A model generated the notes under the pieces. The model made no database searches and was not told where the DNA came from. It saw only the letters and a program-made list of their open reading frames with translations. Source: Lepas anatifera (taxonomy: Eukaryota; Arthropoda; Thecostraca; Lepadidae). Taken from it: a DNA stretch of 64,000 nt. A program made the translations under genes and the position numbers. Of this stretch, positions 21,835-35,686 are shown in pieces. Numbering within the stretch: the first letter of the stretch is position 1; every line of letters starts with the position of its first letter. The DNA lies in the NCBI GenBank assembly GCA_034440635.1, contig JAOTON010001713.1, positions 806,001 through 870,000 of the forward strand. The letters are read 5' to 3'.

Positions 21835-23410
21835 CTGTATGCACTCGGATAGAAATGTTATGCCTTTCTTGCACGTATTTACCGGCTGCAGCCTGTTGCC
21901 GCAGCACAGAAGGTCCATTCAAGAAAGGCAGAATGACGTCACTACTGCTGCGGGAAAAACGGGACCGAAGTATTCTGCCCCTCAGTGGCGAACTAGTCGT
22001 CGGAGCGTCATGAAACAAAAACGGCAGAGCTCATAATTTCCCATACTAAAAGTTTAAAGAGAGCCATATATCTCAATTGAGTATAAAGGCACTTTATCAC
22101 GTGATGAATCTATTACAACCTATGAAAACCGCATCAAATTCAGTCTTTATCATCATATAGCTCAAAACCTATGGGAGACGCGCGGGTATGGTCAGGCAGA
22201 CGGTTGTAGAACTTGAGCCGGGCTTTTTTGGTACCAATTTCGAAAAGAAAATTTTCAAATATGTAGTCCTAAATTCCAAAAATCAGAAAAATATCATATT
22301 TTTTGCAGAAAAATATTTCCCATTAACTCAGAAATTTGCATTTAGGATATGTTGTTGTAATGACAATACCCATCTCAACAAAGAAAACTTCGTTCAAAAA
22401 TGTCCAGAATTTTGAAAGTTATATGGTTTTAAAGTTTTAGGCCATAATTGTAATGTTTTGGAAAAAGGGCCAAAACTGACCTTCAAAATTATGCTTTTGG
22501 TTCAGTTTAGTGTCTATGCAGTAATGCACAGTCCATTCTGTCTGTAAAATCCAGTTTGGAACACCTAGCATCATATTTTCAGATATTACGAACTTATAAC
22601 TTTGGTAATGCATTTCACTACAAGTTGGAGATAAAAGTTTCAAAAAATCATTTTGGAAGTACAAATTTGGATTTTTTGCTTCAAACTTTGAGCAACAACT
22701 GGTAATTGATTGTGTGTAAAAGAGTGTAAGTTTGAGAGCTGTAGACTAAAAATAGAAAAATAGAAAAATACAAAATTATAAAAATATAATCCAAAATTTT
22801 GGAAAAGTTTTTGCAAAATTCGAAAATCTGCAGCCGTCGGGACTTTTTATCGGTTCCTGCCTTTCATCTCTGCATGTTTCAAGTATCTGATACCAGTCCT
22901 CAGAACAGACAACAACTACTACTACTACTACGGACAACAGAGAACGAAAAACTGTCAGTATAGAAGCCGTTTCTCACTTCGTTCGTCACCGGCTTCTGAC
23001 AACCTCGGCCTGCGGCCTCGGCTGGTGCCGCTCTGGCGCGGAAGAAGCCGGTGACAATGTACGTTAGCCAAACAGTTCGATTGACAGGCGAGTTTTTTCA
23101 GCAGTTTGATACTTATAAGAACGCAATGTTGGAGTTTTAGGTTTTGTGTTCTCATTATGCCTCCATTCAATCCCCTGTCTAGGCCCATGTTTTCCTAAAT
23201 TAGCATGTCTCTGCATACTGCACCACGCTTGCCCTCTGTTCATATCATCAAAGAAATAAACACACGCATAATGTTTGTTTTGTTAAGCAAAGACTGGGCA
23301 TGACGAGAAGAAAGGAGATACAATATAAAATATGATGGGTTTTCCAACGGTATTTCACCTATGCCTGCAGATTTTCACCCAATTCAGCCTATTTGTTACC
23401 GAGTTATGCC
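21835..23410 (+). repeat. A3-T composite module (copy 2)
   Basis: A3 runs to ~22925 with a CTACTACTACTAC run, then a type-1 hairpin cassette, then T from 23003. Very similar to 3660-5205 apart from the cassette. Confidence 0.85.
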
Positions 23411-25260
23411 CCAGCTCGAGACCTCAGCCCCACCACCGAACTGATGTCCGGGATCCGCCTAAACTCGAGCTCCTTACCCTACCCCCTTACATATTACCTG
23501 GATCTGCCTATGCTGGAACTCCGTAAACCCACCTCTATACTGCCCTGGATCCGCCTATGCTTGAACTCCTTAGCCCCTACCCCTACTGATGTCCTGGATC
23601 CGCCTATGTTCGAGCTCCCGAGCCCCACCCACGTACTGATGTCCTGAATCCGCTTATGCTCGAGCTCCTTAGCCCCACCCCCGTACTGATGTCTTTGATC
23701 CACCTATACTCGAGCCTCTTACCCCAGCCCCGTACTGATGTCCTGGATCCGCCTCTGCTCGAGCTCCTTAGCCCATCACCCATACTGATGTCCTGGATCC
23801 GCCTATGCTCGAGCTCCTTAGCCCCACCTCCGTACAGATGTCCTGGATCCGCCTATGCTGGATCTCCTTAGCCCAATCCCCGTACCGATATGCTGGATCC
23901 GTCTATGCTCAAACTCCTTAGCCTCTACCCCCGTGCTGATATCCTGGCTCCACTTATGCTCGAGCTCCTTATCCCCACCCCTGTACTGATGTCCTGGATC
24001 CGCCTATGCTCGAACTCTTTAGCCCCTACCCCTGTGCTGATGTCTTGGATCCGCTTATGCTTGAGCTCCTTAGCCCCACATCTGTACTGATGTCTTTTAT
24101 CCGCCTATACTCGAACCCCTTAGCCCCACCCCCGTACTGATGCCCTGGATCCGCCTCTGCTCGAGCTCCTTAGCCCCACACCCATACTGATGTCCTGGAT
24201 CCGCCTATGCTCTAGCTTCTTAGCCCCACCCCCGTACAGATGTCCTCGATCCACCTATGCTCGATCTCGTTAGCCCCACCCCCGTACTGATGTCCTGGAT
24301 CCGCCTTTACTCGAGCTCTGGAGCCACACCCCTGCACTGATGTCCTGGATCCGCCTATGCTCGAGCTCCTTAGCCCCACCCCCGAACTGATGTTCTGGAT
24401 CTGCCTATGCTCGAACTCCGTAGCCCCACCTCCGTACTGCCCTGGATTCGCCTATACTCGAACTCTTTAGCCCCTACCACCCTACTATTGTCCTGGATCC
24501 GCCTATGCTGGAACGCCCGAGCCCCAACACCGTACTGATGTCCTAGATCCGCCTATGCTCGAGTTCCTTAGCCCCACCCCCGTACTGAGGCCTGGATCCG
24601 CCTTTGCTGGAGCTCCTTAGCCCCACCCCCGTACTGATGTCCTGGATCCGCCTATGCTCGAACTTTTTAGCCCCACCTCCGTACTGATGTCCTGGATCCG
24701 CCTATGCTCGAACTCCTTAGCCCCTACCCGCTACTGATGTCCTGGATCCGCCTATGCTCGAGCTCCTTACCCCACCTTCTTACCTATGTGCTGGATCCGC
24801 CTATGCTCAAACTCCGTAGCCCCTACCCTCCCCCCGCCCACTGATGTCCTGGATCCGCCTTTACTCGAGCTCCGGAGCCACACCCCTGCACTGATGTCCT
24901 GGATCCGCCTATGCTCGAGCTCCTTAGCCCCACCCCCGAACTGATGTCCTGGATCTGCATATGCTCGAACTCCGTAGCCCCACCTCCGTACTGCCCTGGA
25001 TTCGCCTATACTCGAAATCTTTAGCCCCTACCACCCTACTAATGTCCTGGATCCACCTATGCTGGAACGCCCGAGCCCCACCACCGTACTGATGTCCTAG
25101 ATCCGCCTATGCTCGAGCTCCTTAGCCCCACCCTGTACTGATGTCCTGGATCCGCCTATGCTCGAGCTCACTAGCCTCACCCCGGTACTGATGTCTTGGA
25201 TCCGCCTATGCTCGAGCTCCTTAGCCCCACCCCCATACTAATGGCCTGGATACGCCACTG
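23411..25260 (+). repeat. 50-bp satellite array S4
   Basis: About 37 monomers with many variant units, ending GGATACGCCACTG at 25260. Monomers are more diverged than in S1-S3. Confidence 0.96.
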
Positions 25261-25915
25261 CTTATTAAGTTTATTTAAGCAGGGAGTGCAAGGAGTCACG
25301 TGTCATGGTATCACCACAAAGAGGTTTATTCGGCTGGGAAAGAAATGGTGTGCAACGGTGGATCCTTTGGCCAGTGCTACCTTTGGTTAGAGGATGCATT
25401 AACTAGTGGGTAGATAGATAGACAGATGATAAACTTTTATTGGACGAAAACAATATGACAGGTATAACAAAGAGATTGACGCAAAAGCCCGAAGGCTTAA
25501 GTGGTGGGGCCTTTCTTATCTCTCTCATAAAACACATCACTTTTACCGGACGTATCACACACATACACAGTAAAATTTGGACACACGTAAAGAAACAAAA
25601 CACAACAAACCAAACAAGAAAACCAGTTCCTGACCACCATTTTGTTTTTTATTCGTCGCAAGTCGCCACAGCGCGCAGGACCCTACCGCACGGCCGCCAC
25701 CCGGCCGTCCGACTGATATGAATATCTAATAGACAACGCGCCCGCCGCACGAGTAGAGGAGCCGAAACGAGACAGACTACCCTGCCACCACTGGGCATTC
25801 GCGCTGGTCTATAGCATGCGTACATAGCTATGGTATCTTTCTCGCATAGCAGCTACCAGTGCGCCGCCCGCAGCGACGCTACGGCCGAACGGCGGGGTGA
25901 GGTTTCGAGCGGAAA
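25261..25915 (+). repeat. Linker plus G module (copy 3)
   Basis: The linker begins CTTATTAAG rather than CTTATACAG and carries GATGATAAAC instead of GATGTTAAAC, so the TTAA target is absent. The G module follows. Confidence 0.88.
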
Positions 25916-27306
25916 ACATACTAGCATTGTGTATTACATTTGATTAAAGGTACACTGTTGTTGCTATGATATGCAACCTGTTGCGATGGCAAGATATGTC
26001 TTTGAACTAGCTTTTTGCCGAATTTCATCCACTTCCATCTATATTAACCATTCGAAATCCTGGTATGAAGCAAAAATGAACCGATAAAATTACCACTTTG
26101 AAAAGTATTTTACGGCTGTTAGCACGGAAGCCGTAAGAGATAAGTGGGTGGTATGAGTGAGAAAAATGACGGCAACGAAGTTTTCTATCCAGCCGTGTTA
26201 AGTTCAATACCGTAGCTATCATGGTCTGGGAACCAGGGGGCTGAGAATAAAAATTTTAGAAACTTATATTCTATTTTTGCCTATAAAATAAAAAGTTTCA
26301 GTCTGAAAGTTTTTATCTCTAAATATATAATAAAGGAGGCTATTCTCTCTTATTATCTGAAATGGGAACTAATTTTTATCAATTAGATCGGAAGATATAA
26401 GGGTTTGAATGATATTTTGCGAAATGCAGACCTTCACAGAATGGGCCAAAAAGGACCCTTAAATCTCCGTTTTTGTTTTGTTTCTGTGTTTGTGCAGTAC
26501 TGCACAAACCGGACTTTAAGTTGATATTTGACTCAGAACCTGAACTGCTGTAGCTTCAGATATTTCGAGCCTGTAGTTTAGAACATGATTTTTATGCCAA
26601 ATTTAGGGTGCAAGGTTTAAAGCTAATTTGGAGCCTTAAACTTAAAGCTTTTCCTTTCCAACTTTTTGTGTGAACTACAAATTTCCTTGATGTAAAAGGG
26701 TGCAAGTTTGAAGAGTTTAGATGACTTAGCAAAAAATAGAAAAATAAAAGTTAAAAATCACATAATGCAAAATTCTGGTCAAAATTTTGAAAATTTTGAA
26801 AATTGACAACCGTGGTGCTTATTCATTTGGAAGTGCCTTCTATCCACAAAAGTTTTAGGTCTCTGATACCAGCGCTCAGAACAGACAACAACAACAACCT
26901 CGGCCTGCGGCCTCGGCAGGTGCCGCTCCGGCGCAGAAGAAGCCGGTGACAATGTACGTTAGCCAAACAGTTCGATTGACAGGCGAGTGTTTTCAGCAGT
27001 TTGATACTTATAACAACGCAATGTTTAAGTTTTAGGTTTTGTGTTCTCGTTATGGCTCCATTTAATCCCCTGTCTAGGCCCATGTTTTCCTAAATTAGCA
27101 TGTATCTGCATACTGCACCACGCTTGCCCTCTGTTTATGTCATCACATAAATAAACACACGTATAATGTTTGTTTTGTTAAGCAAAAACTAAGCATGACC
27201 ACAAGAAAGGCGATGCAATATAAAATATGACGGGTTTTCCGACAGTATTTCACCTATACCTGCAGATTTTGACCCAATTCAGCCTATTTGTTACCGAGTT
27301 ATGTCC
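25916..27306 (+). repeat. A-T composite module (copy 5)
   Basis: A to ~26885, CAA run, T from ~26898. It holds a perfect 22-bp palindrome centred on GCAGTACTGC at 26488-26509. Confidence 0.85.
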
Positions 27307-28105
27307 CAGCTCGAGACCTCAGCCCCACCACCGAACTTATGTCCTGGATCCGCTTATGCTCGAGCTCCCTACCCCCACACCCGTAACGACCCCACCTCCG
27401 TGCCTCCCCCGAAAAGACATAGGCGGATTAAAGGGGAAAGGGGACAGGTGCCCCCCATAGAATCTTAGCGCCCCCTGAAATTGTCCCGGAAACCCCTGGA
27501 AAGTTCGATGGTACCCCCTGAAATGTCGTTTTCCCCGAGATGCAGGTTTCGGGGTCTACTGATAGGTTTTAGCGCCTACTTGATAGGTTTTTCCGGCCAA
27601 AAGTGGTGTCCCTGGTGTAGATAGCGCCCACCAGAAAGTTTCCCCTTCCACCTCGCCCCCGATAGGCAATCCTGGATCCGCGTATGGGAAGCGACATTTC
27701 AGGGAGCGTCATCGACCTTGACAGGCGTGTCTTTACAATTTCAGAGGGCCCCGATGGTCGATTGGGGGTTGGGGGAGGGGGATGGGGGAGAAGGGTGGGG
27801 GGGCACCTAGCCTACTTATTCCCTGGATCCACCCATGGTCCAAAAACAGAAACATAATACTCTTATTGTAAACTCGGACTTTTACGGTACTCTAATTACT
27901 TGTGATGCATTATGGGTAGTAATGGGTACTTTTTTACCAGACCATAAATAAACAGAAACGGCTGCGCCGATCGCCGGCGTTCCCGCGGCGTGGACGCAGG
28001 GGTGACGCGTGGTGATTTGCTACAACGATGCGTGGAGAAACGGCATGTTTGTAAAGGTAACTTGGTGTTTCATTGATATCTATGCAGATGGAATGTCGAC
28101 ATATG
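27307..28105 (+). repeat. One or two satellite monomers, then M module (copy 2)
   Basis: Only 27307-27372 is satellite. The array seen in the paralogous location (S3) is almost wholly absent. The M core, with CATAGGCGGATT and ATCCGCGTATG ends, is at ~27418-27685. Near-identical to 16353-17069. Confidence 0.82.
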
Positions 28106-29514
28106 TCTCTTACCTAGCTGCATGCAAAATTTCATTTCCCTCCAATGACTCTAACCACCCTAAGCCCCGGTGTGAAGCAAAAATGAACTGATAAAATTAC
28201 CACTTTGAAATGTATTTTGCGGCTTATACCGCGGAAGCCGTAAGAGATAAGTGGGGGGTATGAGGAAGAAAAATGACGGCAACGAAGTTTTCTATCCAGC
28301 CGTGTTAAGTTCAATACCGTAGCTATCATGGTCTGGAAACCAGGGGGCTGAGAATAAAAATTTTACAAACTTATATTTTATTTTTGCCTCTAAAATAAAA
28401 AGTTTCAGTCTGAAAGTTATTATTTCTAAATATATAATAAAGGAGGCTATTCTTTTTTATTATCTGAAATGGAAACTAATTTTTATCAATTAGATCGGAA
28501 GATATAAGGGTTTGAATGATATTTTGGGAAATGCAGACCTTCACGGAATGGGCCAAAAAGGACCCTTAAATTTCCGTTTTTGTTTTGTTTCTGTTTTTGT
28601 GCAGTACTGCAAAAACCTGCCTTTAAGTTGATATTTGACTCAGAACCTGAACTGCTGTAGCTTCAGATATTGCGAGCCTGTAGTTTAGACCATGAGTTTT
28701 ATGCCAAATTTAGGGTGCAAAGTTTAAAAGCTAATTTAGAGCCCTAAATTTAAAGCTTTTTCTTTCCAACTTTTTGTGTGAACTACAAATTTGTCTGATG
28801 TAAAAGGGGGCAAGATTGAAGACTGTAGATAAATTAGCAAAAAATAGAAAAATAAAAGTTAAAATCACAAAATGCAAAATTCTGGGCAAAATTTTGAAAA
28901 TTTTGAAAATTGACAACCGTGGTGCTTATTCATTTGGAAGTGCCTTCTATCCACAAAAGTTTTAGGTCTCTGATACCAGCGCTCAGAACAGACAACAACA
29001 ACAACAACAGCAACAACAGACAACGACAAGACCGGAAAAACTGTCAGAATAGAAGCCGTTTCTTACTTCGTTCGTCACTGGCTTCTGACAACCTCGGCCT
29101 GCGGCCTCGGCAGGTGCCGCTCCAGCGCAGGAGAAGCCGGTGACAATGTACGTTAGGCAAGCAGTTCGATTGACAGGCGAGTGTTTTCAGCAGTATGATA
29201 CCTATACTAACGCGATGTTGGAACTTGAGGTCTAATGTTCTCATTCTGACTACATTCAGTCCCATGTGTAAGTCCATGTTTCCCTAAACTAACATGTGTC
29301 TGCACACTGCGCCACGTTTGTCGTCTGTTCATGTCATCACATAAATAATCACACGTATAAATTTTGGTTTCTTAAGTAAAGACTGGCTATGCCCAGAAGA
29401 AAGGAGGTACAATATAAAATATTATGGGTTTGCCGACCATATTTCACCTACACCTGGAGATCTTTACATAATTCAGCCTATTTGTTGCCGAGTTAGCTTC
29501 GGTTATCCTAAGTC
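28106..29514 (+). repeat. A-T composite module (copy 6), diverged T
   Basis: The A part matches 17070-17984 at an 11020-bp offset. Where that copy joins a SINE, this one has a CAACAG run, a type-1 hairpin cassette and a diverged T (29092-29514). Confidence 0.82.
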
Positions 29515-30289
29515 CCAGTCCGCATGCGCAGTAAAGTCTGCAGTGAATGAGAGCGAAGATACCGTTATAATTGACTGAAGCATGTTGGTGTGTCGTTTGT
29601 TTATCTCCTGAACTAAACTATCCCTTATAGCCTAATATTCCTTAGAATTCATACTGAGCATGCGCAGCACAATGCAATGTCATAATTCCGTGAATTGGGA
29701 TTAGCAGATAGTATTCTGCTATTACTCTCAAATTTTTAGCCCAATCGGTCTATTGGCTCCCGAGATAGCCTCCCAGACCATAAGTTCTAATGCGCATGCG
29801 CACTTACCTTTGTAGTAGGCAAGGGTGTCAAAACTTTCATACTAAATTTAAGCATGTTCGCTCTCCTCTGTCCATGTCCTCTTTCCTAAATATCCTCACC
29901 TTTAAGGCTTATCTTTAAGATTTCTACTGCGCATGCGCAGGGCAGTGCAGCTTCACTATGACATTATTTGTGGTTTTCACTCCGTGTCATTTTCTTGTTT
30001 ACAAAATTTCAAAAAAATCGACCCGTAGGTTCCTGGGATAGCCTCTGTTACCATTAGTTCCACTGCGCATGCGCAGTGACCTTTCATTGACCTGAAGACC
30101 GGATTCAAAATCTGCATGACCGATTTCCTCTCATTGATATTGTTCGACAATATGGAATAGAGTGCAACGAGATTTATATATTATTTACATGTCTAAATAC
30201 GATAGCAGATACAAGGGGTGAGGCTAGTGGGCTTAAGTCCCCCATGTGAAAATGCCTAGAGCTATAGCATTAGCAAAGGATGTTCGGAG
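29515..30289 (+). repeat. B module (diverged copy) and C remnant
   Basis: Contains GCATGCGC motifs near 29521, 29661, 29789, 29930 and 30064, so the palindromes are kept although the surroundings have diverged. Confidence 0.75.
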
Positions 30290-30562
30290 GCAATGGCAGA
30301 GAGGCTGGGGCTAAAAGGTGAATTCAGGGTAGCGAGGGGGATAGGAGGCACGTGCACCCCCCCCTTTGGTCGATCCTCAGCACCCCCTGAAATGGCCACG
30401 GCGCCCCTCAAACATTCGATGGCACCCCTGAAATGTCACTTCCCCCCTTTCCCCCTAAGATGCAAAAATTGGCGCCCATCGGAAGGATTTTACGTGCCAA
30501 AAGTTGCGCTCTATGCTCTGGATTACACCCCTTGCCCTGCGTACGGTGCCTCCTCTATCGGT
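30290..30562 (+). repeat. M' element, diverged relative of the M core
   Basis: Shares CACCCCCTGAAAT and TTCGATGGCACC blocks with M. It ends TCGGTAATCCTTGATCCGCC, running straight into satellite monomers. It shows the terminus and the satellite monomer to be continuous sequence. Confidence 0.65.
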
Positions 30563-32119
30563 AATCCTTGATCCGCCTATGCTCAAGCTCCTTAGCCCCA
30601 CCACCGAACTGATATCCTGGATCCGCTAATGCTCCAACTCCTGAGGCCCATCCCCGTACTGATGTCCTGGATCCGCCTATGCTCGATCTCCTTAGCCCAC
30701 CCCCGTACTGATGTCCTGGGTCAGCCTATGCTCGAGCTCCTTAACCCCACCCCCGAACTAATGTCCTGGATCCGCCTATGCTGGAACTCCTTAGCCCCAC
30801 CCCGTACTGATGTCCTGGATCCGCCTATGCTCGAGCTCCTTAGCCCCACCCCCGTATTGATGTCCTGGATCCGCTTATGCTCGAGCTCCTTAGCTCCACC
30901 TCCGTGCTGATGTCCTGGATTTGCCTATGCTCGATCTCCTTAGCCCACCCCCGTACTGATGTCCTGGGTCCGCCTATGCTCGAGCTTCTGAACCCCACCC
31001 CCGAACTGATGTCCTGGATCCGCCTATGCTGGAGCTCCTTAGCCCCACCCCCTACTGATGTCCTGGATCCGCCTATGCTCGAGCTCCCTAACCCCACCCC
31101 CGAACTGATGTCCTGGATCCGCCTATGCTGGAGCTCCTTAGCCCCACCCCATACTGATGTCCTGGATCCGCCTATGCTCGAGCTCCTTAGCCCCACCCAC
31201 GTATTGATGTCCTGGATCCGCTTATGCTCGAGCTCCTTAACCCCACCCGCGAACTGATGTCCTGGATCCGCCTATGCTGGAGCTCCTTAGCCCCACCCCC
31301 TATTGATGTCCTGGATCCGCCTATGCTCGAGCTCCTTAGCCCCACCCCCGTATTGATGTTCTGAATCCGCTTATGCTCGAGGCCCCGAGTTCCAACCCGC
31401 TCCTGATGTCCTGGATCCGCCTATGCTCGATCTCCTTAGCCCACCCCCCGTACTGATGTCCTGGGTCAGCCTATTCTCGAGCTCCTTAACCCCACCCCCG
31501 AACTGATGTCCTGGATCCGCCTATGCTGGAGCTCCTTAGCCCCACCCCGTACATATGTCCTGGATCCGCCTATGCTCGAGCTCGTTAGCCCCACCCCCGT
31601 ATTGATGTCCTGGATCCGCTTATGCTCGAGCTCCTTAGCTCCACCTCCGTGCTGATGTCCTGGATTCGCCTATGCTCGATCTCCTTAGCCCACCCCGTAC
31701 TGATGTCCTGGGTCCACCTATGCTCGAGCTCCTTAACCCCACCCCCGAACTGATGTCCTGGATCCGCCTATGCTGGAGCTCTTTAGCCCCACCCCTACTG
31801 ATGTCCTGGATCCGCCTATGCTCGAGCTCCTTAGCCCCACCCCCGTATTGATGTTCTGAATCCGCTTATGCTCGAGGTCCCGAGTTCTAACCAACTCCTG
31901 ATGCCCTGGATCCGCTTATGATCGAGGTCCCGAGTTCCAACCCGCTCCTGATGTCCTGGATCCGCCTATGCTCGAGCTCCTTAGCCCCACCCTGTACTGA
32001 TGTCCTGGATCCGCCTATGCTCGAGCTCACTAGCCTCACCCCGGTACTGATGTCTTGGATCCGCCTATGCTCGAGCTCCTTAGCCCCACCCCCATACTAA
32101 TGGCCTGGATCCGCCACTG
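30563..32119 (+). repeat. 50-bp satellite array S6
   Basis: About 31 monomers with a higher-order pattern of several units (CTGGAGCTCC, ACCTCCGTGCTGATG and related variants) repeated between 30660 and 31800. Ends GGATCCGCCACTG at 32119. Confidence 0.96.
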
Positions 32120-32789
32120 CTTATTAAGTTTATTTAAGCAGGGAGTGCAAGGAGTCACGTGTCATGGTATCACCACAAAGAGGTTTATTCGGCTGGGAAA
32201 GAAATGGTGTGCAACGGTGGATCCTTTGGCCAGTGCTACCTTTGGTTAGAGGATGCATTAACTAGTGGGTAGATAGATAGACAGATGATAAACTTTTATT
32301 GGACGGAAACAATATGACAGGTATAACAAATAGATTGACGCAAAAGTCCGAAGGCTTAAGTGGTGGGGCCTCTCTTATCTCTCTCATAAAACACATCACT
32401 TTTACCGGACCTATCACACACATACACAGTAAAATTTGGACACACATAAAGAAACAAAACACAACAAACCAAACAAGCAAACCAGTTCCTGACCACCATT
32501 TTGTTTTTTATTCGTCGCAAGTCGCCGCAGCGAGCGGGACCCTACCGCACGGTCTCCACCCGGCCGTCCGACTGATATGAATATCTAATAGACAACGCGC
32601 CCGCCGCACGAGTAGAGGAGCCGAAACGAGACAGACTACCCTGCCACCACCGGGCATTCGCGCTGGTCTATAGCATGCATAGGTAGCTATGGTATCTGTC
32701 TCGCATAGCAGCTAACAGTGCGCCGCCCGCAGCGACGCTACGGCCGAACGGCGGGGTGAGGTTTCGAGCGGAAAACATACTAGCATTGT
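32120..32789 (+). repeat. Linker plus G module (copy 4)
   Basis: Most like the copy at 25261 in the linker (CTTATTAAG, GATGATAAAC). The G module has drifted, for example CGGTCTCCACC for CGGCCGCCACC. Confidence 0.85.
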
Positions 32790-34133
32790 GTATTACATTT
32801 AATTAAAGGTACACTGTTGTTGCTATGATATGCAACCTGTTGCGATGGCAAGATATGTCTTTGAACTAGCTTTTTGCCGAATTTAATCCACTTCCATCTA
32901 TATTAACCATTCGAAATCCTGGTATGAAGCAAAAATGAACCGATAAAATTACCACTTTGAAAAGTATTTTACGGCTGTTAGCACGGAAGCCGTAAGAGAT
33001 AAGTGGGGGTATGAGTGAGAAAAATGACGGCAACGAAGTTTTCTATCCAGCCGTGTTAAGTTCAATACCGTAGCTATCATGGTCTGGAAACCAGGGGCTG
33101 AGAATAAAAATTTTAAAAACTTTTATTTTATTTTTGCCTCTAAAATAAAAAGTTTCAGTCTGAAAGTTTTTATCTCTAAATATATAATAAAGAAGGCTAT
33201 TCTCTTTTATTATTTGAAATGGGAACTAATTTATCTTAATTAGATCGGAAGATATAAGGGTTTGACTGATATTTTGGGGAATGCAGACCTTTGCAGAATG
33301 GGCCAAAAAGGACCCTTAAATTTCCGTTTTTGTTTTGTTTCTGTGTTTGTGTAGTATTGCACAAACCGGCCTTTAAATTGGTATTTGATTCAGAACCTGA
33401 ACTAGTGTAGCTTCAGATATTTCGAGCCTGTAGCTTAGACTATGAGTTTTATGCCAAATTTAGGGTGCAAAGTTTAAAAGCTAATTTGGAGCCTTAAATT
33501 TATAACATTTTCCTTCAAACTTTTTGTGTGAACTACAAATTTCCCTGATGTAAAAGGGTGCAAGTTTGAAGACTGTAGATGAATTAACAAAAAATAGAAA
33601 AATAAAAGTTAAAAATCACATAATGCAAAATTCTGGGCAAAATTTTGAAAATTTTGAAAATTGACAACCGTGGTGCTTATTCATTTGGAAGTGCCTTCTA
33701 TCCACAAAAGTTTTAGGTCTCTGATACCAGCGCTCAGAACAGACAACAACAACAACAACCTTGGCCTGCGGCCTCGGCAGGTGCCGCTCCGGCGCAGGAG
33801 AAGCCGGTGACAATGTACGTTAGTCAAGCAGTTCGATTGACAGGCGAGTGTTTTCAGCAGTATGATACATATACTAACGCGATGTTGGGACTTGAGGTCT
33901 AATGTTCTCATTCTGACTACATTCAGTCCCATGTGTAAGTCCATGTTTTCCTAAACTAACATGTCTCTGCACACTGCGCCACGTTTGTCGTCTGTTCATG
34001 TCATCACATAAATAATCACACGTATAAAGTTTGGTTTGTTAAGTAAAGACTGGCTATGCCCAGAAGAAAGGAGATACAATATAAAATATTATGGGTTTGC
34101 CGACCATATTTCACCTATACCTGGAGATCTTCA
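32790..34133 (+). repeat. A-T composite module (copy 7) ending at the orientation switch
   Basis: A to ~33745, CAA run, T from 33759. T breaks at CTGGAGATCTTCA (34121-34133) and G-rich satellite follows. Confidence 0.83.
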
Positions 34134-35686
34134 TTCGAGCATAGGCAGATCCAGGATATCAGTACGAGTGTGGGGCTAAGGAGCTTGAGCATAAGCTGAT
34201 TCAGGACATCAGTACGGGGGTTGGGCTCGGGAGCTCGAGCATAGGCGAATCCAGGATATCAGTAGAGGGTCGGGGCTGAGCATAGGCGGTTCCAGGGCAA
34301 TACAGAGGTGGGGCTAAGGAGCTCGAGCAGAGGCGGATCCAGGACATCAGTACCGGGGTGGGGCTAAGGGGCTCGAGTATAGGCGGATCAAGGACATCAG
34401 TACGGGGGTGGGGCTAAGGAGCTCGAGCATAAGCGGATCCAGGACATCAGCACAGGGGTGAGGCTAAGGAGCTGGATCATAGGCGGATCCAGGACATAAG
34501 TATGGGTGTGGGGCTAAGAAGCTCGAGCAGAGGCGGATCCAGGACATCAGTACGGGGGGTGGGGCTAAGGAGATCGAGCATAGGCGGATCCAGGACATCT
34601 GTACGGGGGTGGGGCTAAGGAGCTGGAGCATAGGCGGATCCAGGATATAAGTATGGGTGTGGGGCTAAGGAGCTCGAGCAGAGGCGGATCCAGGACATCA
34701 GTACGGGGGTGGGGCTAAGGAGATCGAGCATAGGCGGATCCAGGACATCTGTACGGGGGTGGGGCTAAGGAGCTGGAGCATAGGCGGATCCAGGATATAA
34801 GTATGGGTATGGGGCTAAGGAGCTCGAGCAGAGGCGGATCCAGGGCATCAGTACGGGGGTGGGGCTAAGGGGTTCGAGTATAGGCGGATAAAGGACATCA
34901 GTACAGAGGTGGGGCTATAGAGCTCAAGCATAAGCGTATTCAGCTCATCAGTACGGGGATGGGGCTCAGGAGCTCGAGTATAGGCGGATCCAGGACATCA
35001 GTAGGGGTGGGGGCTAAGGAGTTCAAGCATAGGCGGATCCAGGGCAGTACAGAGGTGGGGCTACGGAGTTCGAGCATAGGCGGATCCAGGACATCAGTAA
35101 GAGGGTGGGTAAGGAGCTCGACCATTGGCGGATCCAGGACATCAGTAGGGGGTAGGGGCTAAGGAGTTCGGGTATAGGCAGATCCAGGACATCAGTACGG
35201 AGGTGGGGCAAAGAAGTTCGAGCATAGGCGGGTCCAGGACATCAGTACGGGGCTGGGGTAAGAGGCTCGAGTATAGGCGGAACAAAGACATCAGTACGGG
35301 GGTGGGGCTTAGGAGCTCGAGCATAAGCGGATCCAGGACATCAAGGGGCTAAAGAGTTAAAACAGGTAGGGGCTAAAGAGTTAAAACATAAGCGGATCCA
35401 GGACATCAGTACGGGGGTGGGGCTAAGGAGCTCGAGCATAAGCGGATTCAGGACATCAGTACGTGGGTGGAGCTCGGGAGCTCGAGCATAGGCGGATCCA
35501 GGACATCCGTAGGGGTAGGGGCTAAGGAGTTCAAGCATAGGCGTATCCAGGGCAGTATAGAGGTGGGGCCACGGAGTTCGAGCTTAGGCAGATCCAGGAC
35601 ATATGTAAGGGGGTGGGGTAAGGAAATCGAGCATCGGCGGATCCAGGACATCAGTTCGGTGGTGGGGCTGAGGTCTCGAGCTGGGG
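34134..35686 (-). repeat. 50-bp satellite array S7 (G-rich strand on +)
   Basis: First array in the reverse orientation. About 31 monomers of CATAGGCGGATCCAGG plus GGGGGTGGGGCTAAGGAG. It ends at GGTCTCGAGCTGGGG where T begins. Confidence 0.96.

Noticed and set aside
34134..35686. Canonical G-quadruplex array from the GGGGGTGGGG runs.
   Set aside because: Each 50-bp monomer has only two clear G runs of three or more, and the next pair is ~40 bp away, outside the usual loop length.
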